DNA of 64,000 nucleotides. Source: Carpediemonas membranifera (taxonomy: Eukaryota; Fornicata). Below the pieces are notes generated by a model. The model was given only the letters and a program-made list of their open reading frames with translations, did no database searches and was not told where the DNA came from. Where the stretch lies: assembly GCA_019828565.1 (NCBI GenBank), contig JAHDYR010000067.1, positions 620,001 through 684,000 on the forward strand. The letters run 5' to 3'. The number at the start of each line of letters is the position of its first letter. The stretch's first letter is position 1. Positions 56,899-64,000 of this stretch are shown piece by piece. Position numbers and translations under genes: made by a program.

Positions 56899-59800
56899 AT
56901 GCCACGAGAAGAGGAAGTTGCCTTATCTTCCCTTTTCAGCATCGCGATTCAAGTATGTGTCCTTGTTTTCGCCTTCTTATGAAGCGAGAGAGCGATGAAG
57001 CAGCGATTGCGATCATTCAGCAAGCATCTGACATCAATTTCAACCCCAATACCCCCGATAACGACGGCGATTACCCTCTAACGTACGCTACACTCAAAGG
57101 TCGCGTTGATGTCGTCCGCGAGCTCCTCACCATGCGTAACATCAAGCTTGAGGTCATGGATAGTGATGGTGATACCGCTTTGATCATCGCAGTCCTTAAG
57201 AACCACACTGAGATCACTAGAATGCTCATCAACGCAGGCGCAAGCATTAAGGCTGCCCGCAAGAAGGGCCGCATCACCCCTCTATTCCTTGTAGCCCGCA
57301 GCGGCAACAGCGAGATCGCCGGTGCTCTTCTGAACCACTCCAGCTGCAAGCGTTCCTACGTCAACGCCACCGGAAACCACGGCGAGGCCGACTCCGTCAC
57401 CGCCGCCTTCATCGCTGCCGCCTTTGGCCACGCAGACGTCCTCCGCATGCTCAGCCACGCCGGCGCGGACCTCAACCTGTCTAACGCCAAGGGAGTCTCG
57501 CCCCTCGCCGCCGCAGCCACCACGGGCAAGGTCGAGTGCGTCCAGTTTTTGATCGAGGCGGGCGCTCGCCTCAACGACAAAGATGGAGACGGGGACACTC
57601 CCCTTCTTAGCGCCCTCGTAGCCAGCAAGGAGGACACCGCTCGAATCCTCGTCGAGCGGGGCGCTGACATCAACATCGCCCGCCGCAACAGCTCGGACCC
57701 CCTCTTCATCGCCGCACAGAAAGGCATGGTCAGTGTCATCGAGGCTCTCCTTCGTCGTCGGGAAGTCCGGATCGAGAACACGACTTCGAATGGCCAGACT
57801 GCACTTTTTGTCGCCTGTTTCAAGGGCCACGACGTCGCTGCCGAGCGACTCATCCGCGCTCGGGCGAACATCGAAGCTTCTGACAACGACGGCGACACGT
57901 GCTTGATGGCAGCCTGCTTCTGCGACAACGGCCGCCTCATCGACTTGCTCCTGGACTCTGGTGCCAACCGCAATGCCCACCGCCCCAACGGCACGCATGC
58001 AGTCCACATTGCCACACAAAAGGGCAACATCGCCTCTCTCCAGGCCCTCATCCGCCACGGCGTGTCGACCGACACTCAGACGACGAAGGGTCGCACTCCT
58101 CTCTTCATGGCCGCCATCGAGGGCAACGCCAACGTCATCAGGGCCCTGATCAGCGCAGGGGCGGACGTGAACAGGACGGATTGCGACGGCGAGACCCCAA
58201 TCAACCGGGCCGTACTCAACGGCAAGGTCGAGGCCGTCGCCGCTCTCGCCCAGGCAACCGGGGTCAATCTGGAGATTGCTGACAAATCTGGAGATACTCC
58301 TATTCTCAACGCATCGATGAAGAACAACACCGAGATGGCGCGCATCCTCATCCAGGCGGGCGCTAACTGCTCCCGGGTGCGTGCCAATGGCTGCAGCGCC
58401 CTGTTCGTGGCCGCTGAGCACGATACGGTCGATATGGTCGAGCTCCTCGCCAGTACGAAGCCCGAGCTGATCGATCTGGTTGACAAGAAGGGCCGCTCGC
58501 CCCTGTTCGCCACGGCACTCTTCAACAAGGTCGACTCAGCTCTAGTCCTCCTCAAGCACCGCGCCGACCCGAACCTGACAACAGTGGAGAAGCGCACAGC
58601 CCTCATCGCCGCTGCTGTGGAGAACCATCATCGGATTGTGGAGCTTTTCATCAAGTTTGGGGCGAATCTTGACCTCAAGGACGGTGATGACGACTCAGCA
58701 CTCATGGCCTGCTGCATCAACGGCCACACGGAGAGCGCCAGGCTCTTGATCAACGCTGGAGCAGACACCAACACCACCCGGAGCGGCGGTGAGAGCCCTA
58801 CGTTCTTTGCCACGATCCGCGACCGCCACGAGATCCTCGGTCTGCTCATCAATGACCCCGCCACCGACATCGATAAGCCCGCCGTGAAGCAGCTGACTCC
58901 CCTCTTCTGGGCCTGCGCTACGGGCAAGACTACTGCTGCGATCGCTCTCATCAACGCCGGTTGCAACGTCGACTTCTCCGGAATGGGCGGATGCTGCATG
59001 ACCACCGCCGCTATTGACGGCTTCGACCAAATCATCAGACGCCTTCTCGAGGCCGGGGCCAACGTTGACGGCGTCGACCAGGAGGGCGACACAGCCTTAA
59101 TCTGCGCCGCCATGAAGAACCAAGCCTCTACAGTCCGCCTGCTCCTCGAGGGCGGGTGCAACATCAACGCCCGCCGCCGCAACGGGTCGACCGCCGCCTT
59201 TATCGCTGCCGAGAAGGGCGAGACTGAGATTCTCGAGATTTTGATCGGTGCTGGAGCAGACACGTCGATCCCCAACGTCATCGGCATGCTCCCCAAGCAC
59301 ATTGCCAAGACGAACAACCACCCCGACTGCGTTCGTCTCATCAAGAACCCGAACCAGTGCCGCCGTCGCCTGGATGTGCGGGTCGGATCGATTCGTGGTC
59401 AGAGGCTTCCTCCACGCCAGATCGCCCCCCGTCGCCGCGAGCCGCTTGTGAGACCAGACCACCCCTCCTTCACCCCCTCTCCCGCTGCACTCGCGCCTCC
59501 GTCTACTTCCAACCCACCCAGCGCGCCCAACATGTATAGTCCTGTCAACCAGCAGCCAACCCCCCCGCAGTCGCACAGCCAGGGTCACAACTCCAACAAC
59601 TCGATGGGCAGCAGCTTTGGCGGCTCGTCCGGCTCTCCCAGCTTCAACAACATGGATTTCATGCTGATCAAAGAATCGGACATCCACGTGGGCGAGAAGA
59701 TCGGGGCTGGAGGCAACGCTGTGGTATTCAAGGGCACGTACCTGACGAACACACCCTGTGCTGTGAAGAAGTTCAGCATCGCGGGCATGCAGGAGAAGCA

Positions 59801-60455
59801 GCTCGAGACTTTCTTCAACGAGATGGCCGTCCATCGCATGCTCACTCACCCCCATGTCGTGCAGTTTTTGGGATACGTCCGCACCGAGACCGAGCTTTGG
59901 CTCATCAGCCAGCTGGCAGACTGTAACCTTTCCGACTACGTCGCCACCGGCTACCACTCGATGAAGGAGAAGGTGAAGCTGGCTATGGATGTTGCGAGCG
60001 GTATGGAGTTCATCTACTCTCGAAACATTGTTCACCGCGACCTTAAGGGCCTTAACGTCCTCATGGTCAATGGAACCGCGAAGATCGCAGACTTTGGCAC
60101 TAGCAAGATCAGCAACATTGTTCGCACAGCCACGGTTGGCGGCCAAATGACCCTGTTCTGGTCTGCCCCCGAGCGGTTCCGATACCAGTGGGTCGACGAG
60201 AAGAGTGACGTCTATTCCTTCGCCATGGTCATGTACGAGATCCTCACTGGCAAGGCTCCGTGGGCTGATGATCTCATTGGCGACACCGAGTCCTTCGTGC
60301 TTGGCGTGATTAACGGGAAGAGACCTAGCATACCCGGTGGAGTGAACAGCGAGTACAAGAAGCTCATGGAGCGGTGCTGGGCGGGCGAGGCGTCGGCCAG
60401 GCCTTCTTTTGGAGAGATTAGTGAGATTCTCACGCGTCTTGAGGGTCGAGTTTGA
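56899..60455 (+). CDS. Ankyrin repeat protein kinase (TKL-like), one 32-nt intron
   Basis: Exon 1 (56899-56952) encodes MPREEEVALSSLFSIAIQ; exon 2 (56985-60455) continues RESDEAAIAIIQQ. Residues about 20-810 contain some 22 ankyrin repeats with the NxxGDTPL, AxxxGHxxxVxxLLxxGA pattern. A Pro/Gln/Ser-rich linker (about 815-910) follows. The C-terminal kinase (about 915-1170) is complete: GAGGNAVVFKG loop, CAVKKF lysine, HRDLKGLNVL, DFGTSK, SAPERF and DVYSFAMVMYEIL. The last matches TKL/RAF-like kinases rather than NEK. It is probably an active Ser/Thr kinase with an ankyrin scaffold. Without the intron the protein would start MCPCFRLLMK, which does not fit a repeat. TGTAAAT follows the stop. 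Confidence 0.85.
56953..56984 (+). other. Spliceosomal intron, 32 nt, in the ankyrin kinase
   Basis: GTATGTGTCC...CTTATGAAG, phase 0, with a canonical GTATGT donor. It is in frame if retained, so the evidence is the donor and the better N-terminal helix. Confidence 0.6.
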
Positions 60456-60462
60456 TTTGAAT

Positions 60463-60469
60463 TGTAAAT
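60463..60469 (+). terminator. Candidate poly(A) signal TGTAAAT
   Basis: TGTAAAT 8 bases after the stop codon of the ankyrin kinase. Confidence 0.4.
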
Positions 60470-60654
60470 ATTGTAGATACTGAAACAACCTGTTTTTTTA
60501 GACGACACCTTTTGGGTTGACCCGGCTAAGTATCGAAAAGACTGAAAGGCAGCCATCATTGGCCTGGTTGGGTTTCTCTCATTTTCTGGAGTCTCGTTTG
60601 CACGCGGACAATAGCTAATTATCGTGCGCACGACTCTCGGATTATGTCCACTCT

Positions 60655-62277
60655 TCACTCAGCGTCCTCGGCCCAAGGGTCGAGGTCAATCGGGGTGAGC
60701 TCACACTTGGGCTTCTCGCACTCGACCAGCTCAGCCACCGCATCTGACTCACCCACCACCTTGAACCACTGGCCAGTTGAGCCGCAGAAGCGGATGGCTA
60801 ATCCGTTGACCGCTGTCGCCTCAATTGGAACCATAGTTGGATTCTCATCCTCGTAATAGTGGGTGACACCCTCGGTCACCCAGACCATCCGATCATATTC
60901 ACCCCAGAACCCCTTGACCCTCTCTGGGAACCAGAGCGGGGTGGATGTGAGGCACTTGTCGCGTTCGCTGAAACCAGGCAGCAGGCCCGACTGGGCGATA
61001 TGAGGGCGAACTCGACCAGCGAACAGCAGCTGGCGGCCGCTGAGGAAGATGCTAAAATAACTCGTCTGCGAAATCATGATCCGGTCGACCCTGAAGGGCA
61101 GGTCGCCGAAGCGTGTCATATCATCATCGTGCCCGAGCCCCAGCTGGCCATAATCGTTTCTCCCACTGATCATCTGCCGATCACACATTGAGAGGATGAC
61201 AGTCGCTGCATTAAACGGACCCACATGCATGATGTGATCTGGGACAAAGCCAGACGGCACTGCTACTGGGGTGAACAGACGTCTATTGCCCCTCTCGGCT
61301 TCGCCTATGAACCAATTCGCCTTGTTGCCCGCCATGACAGTGCCGACCGGAGTGAGTATGAACGTCTGATATTCATATATCGACACATCAGTCACCATCC
61401 TGTGCTTCTCCCAGGGGGGCAGGCTGGCCTCGAGCGCGGCGACCTTGGGGCAGGCGGGGAAGGTGAGGCGGGTCGGGTCGTTGAACTTAAATGACTGGAA
61501 CCCAAGCTGGCTACGTCCGCTAGTGCCCCAGCCCCACATGCCCTTGGGCGTCCTGGCGATGTGGGTGATCTCGTTGCCGTAGACCTCGAGGGCCCTGGGC
61601 ATCCTGGCCCTGGTGAGGGCGGCGTGATAGTCAGTGCGGAGCATGAAGAGTCGGCCCATGTACATGCGGTGGTGGTAGCATCTGTCGGGCACAGGGCGCT
61701 GATAGCTCTCGCCGTCCTTCTCGGCGACGTTCAGCGAGAAGAAGAACTTGCGGCAGAGGAACCAGAGGCACTTGGCCTCGGGGGTGAACGCGTCGCTGAT
61801 CTTGTCGTGTGTCTCAATATCATCTGGCTCCTTCTCTCGAGCCTCTTTCAGCACCCTGTCCTCGAGGTCGGGGTTGGCCCCGCCGCCCAGCAGACACGCC
61901 CACACCGCGCCCTGGTTCAGCGTGTGCATGGCGACCGGGAGCTCCTCGCCGTCCGCGAGCTCGACGTTCATGGACAGCGGGGGGCCGCTGGTGAGGATCG
62001 AGCGGGCGCGGTCGAGGAGGGCTTGCGCGGATGGCTCGAGAGGAGGGAGCTTGGAGAGCGCGGCGAGGAGGGATTCGAGAGAAGGGGCGCTGGTTGGTGT
62101 ATAAGTGCTATCTGCTTTGTGAATCGAGGGCATCTGCTTCTTGAAGTGCCTGACGTAGGCGCATTGGATCAACGAGGGGATGTCCCCAGAGATGGAGGCC
62201 GTCACAACAAGCGAGGCGCGGAATGCGGTGATCAGCGCATCTCTGATGGCAGATGGCGAGGATCTAGTGCTGCTCAT
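60655..62277 (-). CDS. RCC1-like dispersed family protein, copy 10 (intact)
   Basis: A 540-residue intact member (MSSTRSSPSAIRDALI start), with the same architecture as copy 1. The middle loop GESYQRPVPDRCYHH is shared with copies 8 and 9, and the tail ELTPIDLDPWAEDAE with copy 9. The first RCC1 blade is GWGTSGRSQLGF and the second GRNDYGQLGLGHDD. Upstream it has the block common to all copies, then about 150 bp homologous to the region upstream of copy 7, including a decayed end of the AT-hook-like gene. The unit was therefore probably copied from locus 7, and its 3' part later converted with copy 9. Confidence 0.8.
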   Translation of the reverse strand: MSSTRSSPSAIRDALITAFRASLVVTASISGDIPSLIQCAYVRHFKKQMPSIHKADSTYTPTSAPSLESLLAALSKLPPLEPSAQALLDRARSILTSGPPLSMNVELADGEELPVAMHTLNQGAVWACLLGGGANPDLEDRVLKEAREKEPDDIETHDKISDAFTPEAKCLWFLCRKFFFSLNVAEKDGESYQRPVPDRCYHHRMYMGRLFMLRTDYHAALTRARMPRALEVYGNEITHIARTPKGMWGWGTSGRSQLGFQSFKFNDPTRLTFPACPKVAALEASLPPWEKHRMVTDVSIYEYQTFILTPVGTVMAGNKANWFIGEAERGNRRLFTPVAVPSGFVPDHIMHVGPFNAATVILSMCDRQMISGRNDYGQLGLGHDDDMTRFGDLPFRVDRIMISQTSYFSIFLSGRQLLFAGRVRPHIAQSGLLPGFSERDKCLTSTPLWFPERVKGFWGEYDRMVWVTEGVTHYYEDENPTMVPIEATAVNGLAIRFCGSTGQWFKVVGESDAVAELVECEKPKCELTPIDLDPWAEDAE

Positions 62278-62343
62278 TGGTTTCAGCGCTCAGTTCGGTG
62301 GTGCCCAAATTCTGACTGCCGACTCGCCGACCGCCGACGCCAG
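62278..62343 (-). promoter_or_regulatory. Conserved upstream block of RCC1-like copy 10
   Basis: Family-wide block directly before the ATG at 62277, identical in layout to that of copy 7. Confidence 0.5.
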
Positions 62344-62490
62344 CTGCGAGACATGGCCTTGCAGCAAGCCAAGCCTCACCACAAACATACTTTATACATC
62401 CATCGATGACATGCAGCCACCCAGCCAACTCACCGACCCCGCAGCAGCTTCCGCTAGGCCTTCTCCTCCTCCGTCAGCCGGCCCCACGGT
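62344..62490 (-). pseudogene. Decayed fragment of the AT-hook-like gene 3' end
   Basis: It matches 42019-42174: the same 3' flank and the codons for the final TEEEKAWRKLLRGR. The tryptophan codon TGG has become TAG and several bases are lost before it. No other part of that gene is present. It lies between RCC1-like copy 10 and the Ste20-like kinase. Confidence 0.75.
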
Positions 62491-62552
62491 TTAAATAACA
62501 CGCACCCTCGCCCCTTCCACGCTAATTAACATTTACATGCCCCACTACAGCC

Positions 62553-64000
62553 TCATTCCCGTTCCCCCACCCGATCGGTCTGCAGCATCGCCAGCTCTGC
62601 CAGCAGCTCCTCGTTCCTCGCCGCAAGCTCCTTGTTTCTCGCAAGAAGTGTGTCTATCATGCTCTGCATTGCACCAGGACTCATATCACCGGCAAGACTG
62701 CCCGTATCTGCGGTCACAGGTCGGATGATTTGCTCAAGAACAGCGGTCTGTTGCTCCAACATTGTCTGGACAGTAGCCACAGTTAGCCCACTCCCTAGGG
62801 GCTTCGGGGTAGTTGCCTTGGCTTGCGACGGCGTGGCCACGGGCCGTGTTGCTTCATCCCGCGCGCTGACGAGGGGTAGATCCCGTATGCTCGGCTCCTT
62901 CTCGCCAATGAATCTATCAACCTCCCCGTCCCCGTCGCTGAAGATCCCAGTGCCAGTGCCCCCCTCACCGGGCGGTTTCTTCTCAGATCGCCGGACGGTG
63001 AATCGTCCTTTCTTACGGCCGCCTGCTACGAGCTTGGCGCTCTCCGCGGGCGTATCTGGTCTTGACCCCTCGACCGAGTCGTGGTCATCTCTGTCGCTAG
63101 GAGCGCGCTCAGCAGGCGTGCGTTCGTCTCGATCGCGTGTTGGTTCTCGAGTCGTGCTGATTGTGCTTGGTATCTCGCGTGTGTCCTTCTCCTTGCGGTC
63201 GGGGGCAACTACCTCTACCCGCTCGACCCTGTCAACCGGCTCGATCTCGTCCTCACAGATCCTCTCAGGCCGGTGCGAGGTCTTGCTCTGAACTCTGTCC
63301 GCGTCTATCTTGGCTGCGGCCTTGTTCTCCTCCGTCCCGCTGAATTTCCAGCTCGTGTGTAGCTGGGCGCCGGTCGCTACCTGCGGCACCTGGCGGGGCG
63401 GTGCAGTTTTAAGGAACTCGACGTATCTTGCCAGAGCCGCGCCGAGTTGCTGCTTGCCATCGGGAATGCGGGATTTCTTGGCCGCGGCCCAGGCTTGGAG
63501 AATGCCGAGGAGTTCTTTCATGGACAGCCGCTCCTGGGGCGAGCGCTTGAGGCATCCGTGGATGAATGACTTCATCTTGGAGCTAGTCTCGGGCGGTGGG
63601 CCGGGCGGGTCGCGCTGGAGGGTCTTGATGAGGACCTTCATGGCCGGCAGGTCCGAGTGGGGCGCTGCGCCGTACATCATCTCGAGAGCGGTGATTCCGA
63701 GCGACCATACATCCGCCTTCTGGTCGTAGCCCTTGTTGTTCTGCTCCACAACCTCCGGGGCCATCCAACAGGGCGTGCCCACGAAAGTCTGGCGCTTGTT
63801 GACTCTGGAACCAGCGTCAAACATGGATGCTGAGACGCCAAAGTCCGCGAGAAACACGCGGAGGTGAGTGTCCACGAGAATGTTGCCTGTGTGAGTCTGA
63901 GCGATGGGCTGTTGGTAGAAGGCCGTGCTAATACATACCTGCCTTGACGTCCCGGTGGATGCGGCCCGTTGAGTGGAAATAGACGAGAGCCTCGACCACT
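62553..64000 (-). CDS. Ste20-family kinase, OSR1/SPAK-like (5' part beyond window)
   Basis: Exon 2 (62553-63886) and the last 62 bases of an upstream exon (63939-64000) are visible; the ATP-binding lobe lies beyond the edge. The upstream exon ends FHSTGRIHRDVKAG, the Ste20 catalytic loop, and exon 2 continues NILVD, then DFGVS, VGTPCWMAPEVVEQ, DVWSLGITALEMMYG and MKVLIKTLQRDPP. This layout is typical of OSR1/SPAK/Fray kinases, which control ion transport and volume. After the kinase, a long charged linker contains KKGRFTVRRSEK, like the KGRFxV motif of plant and protist relatives. A C-terminal coiled coil (LLARNKELAARNEELLAELA) follows. No clear CCT domain is seen. Confidence 0.85.
   Translation of the reverse strand, partial: WSRLSSISTQRAASTGTSRQVCISTAFYQQPIAQTHTGNILVDTHLRVFLADFGVSASMFDAGSRVNKRQTFVGTPCWMAPEVVEQNNKGYDQKADVWSLGITALEMMYGAAPHSDLPAMKVLIKTLQRDPPGPPPETSSKMKSFIHGCLKRSPQERLSMKELLGILQAWAAAKKSRIPDGKQQLGAALARYVEFLKTAPPRQVPQVATGAQLHTSWKFSGTEENKAAAKIDADRVQSKTSHRPERICEDEIEPVDRVERVEVVAPDRKEKDTREIPSTISTTREPTRDRDERTPAERAPSDRDDHDSVEGSRPDTPAESAKLVAGGRKKGRFTVRRSEKKPPGEGGTGTGIFSDGDGEVDRFIGEKEPSIRDLPLVSARDEATRPVATPSQAKATTPKPLGSGLTVATVQTMLEQQTAVLEQIIRPVTADTGSLAGDMSPGAMQSMIDTLLARNKELAARNEELLAELAMLQTDRVGERE
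63887..63938 (-). other. Spliceosomal intron, 52 nt, in the Ste20-like kinase
   Basis: In sense GTATGTATTAGC...CAGACTCACACAG, phase 1. It interrupts the invariant HRDVKAGNIL between Ala and Asn, so its removal is certain. The acceptor closely resembles that of the NOT3/5 intron. Confidence 0.9.

Noticed and set aside
59097-60488. A 463-codon frame opposite the ankyrin kinase
   Set aside because: The opposite strand encodes an unmistakable kinase; the antisense frame is a codon-bias shadow. The same holds for 17361-18269 opposite the pseudokinase.
1509-62277. RCC1-like units as a classical transposon
   Set aside because: No transposase, reverse transcriptase, integrase, terminal inverted repeats, target-site duplications or poly(A) tails were seen at the unit edges.
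1-64000. CRISPR arrays, rRNA or tRNA genes
   Set aside because: No short regularly spaced repeats, and no GTTCRANYC-type T-arm with matching acceptor stem was found by eye in either strand. Dispersed repeats are the protein-coding RCC1-like copies.

Overview
The window is nuclear DNA of a gene-dense protist. It codes for eukaryote-only machinery: coatomer gamma, cohesin SCC3/STAG, the CCR4-NOT subunit NOT3/5, SmG, ribosomal protein eS24, an HP1-like chromodomain protein, a kinesin-like protein, a RhoGEF and Ste20/TKL kinases. Intergenic gaps are mostly 100-500 bp and there is no operon logic. Seven introns can be placed because they restore conserved protein alignments. Six of them are only about 28-37 nt long and the seventh is 52 nt. 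Some carry GTATGT or GTAAGT donors and ...ACTCACACAG-like acceptors. Several genes have TGTAAAY just after the stop codon, close to the Giardia-type AGTAAA signal. My inference is a free-living metamonad, Fornicata/Carpediemonas-like, with moderate confidence.

The most striking content is one dispersed multigene family of RCC1-like proteins of about 540 residues. There are ten copies, on both strands, between unrelated single-copy genes (about 1.5, 8, 14, 19, 27, 31, 40, 47, 55 and 60.6 kb). They fill roughly a quarter of the window. Copies 1, 5, 6 and 10 are intact. Copies 2 and 4 share a frame break near the N-terminus, 3 and 9 share one deletion, and 7 and 8 share one +1 frameshift. Nine copies keep the same block of about 66 bp upstream of the ATG. 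Several copies carry pieces of a neighbour's 3' end: the tail of the MEDS-like gene (33.2 kb) lies upstream of copies 4 and 5, and the tail of the AT-hook-like gene (42.1 kb) lies upstream of copy 10. The family therefore spreads as DNA segments and exchanges sequence by conversion. No transposase or terminal repeat is visible.

Layout: PH-LRR protein (0-1.4 kb); RCC1-1; ATG2/VPS13-like lipid-transfer protein (3.5-7.6); RCC1-2; WD40 protein and TPR protein, divergent (10-13.9); RCC1-3; WD40 relic; pseudokinase-IQ-discoidin-like protein (16.7-18.9); RCC1-4; coatomer gamma and a hypothetical, divergent (21-24.8); NOT3/5 (25.3-27.1); RCC1-5; multi-TM RGS protein (29.5-31); RCC1-6; MEDS-like protein (33.2-34.1); eS24; coiled-coil protein (dynactin p24-like?); SmG; TMEM17/216-like protein and degenerate kinesin, divergent (36.4-40.1); RCC1-7; AT-hook-like protein and SCC3, divergent (42.1-47); RCC1-8; hypothetical (49.1-50.6); HP1-like protein; small coiled-coil protein; TM-BTB-DH-PH protein (52.6-54.8); RCC1-9; ankyrin-TKL kinase (56.9-60.5); RCC1-10; Ste20/OSR1-like kinase running off the right edge.

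Most single-copy genes are housekeeping or signalling genes with no obvious joint pathway. Three points recur: heterotrimeric G-protein/Rho/kinase signalling built with unusual domain combinations, cilium/cytoskeleton candidates (TMEM17/216-like, kinesin-like, p24-like), and chromatin (SCC3, HP1).
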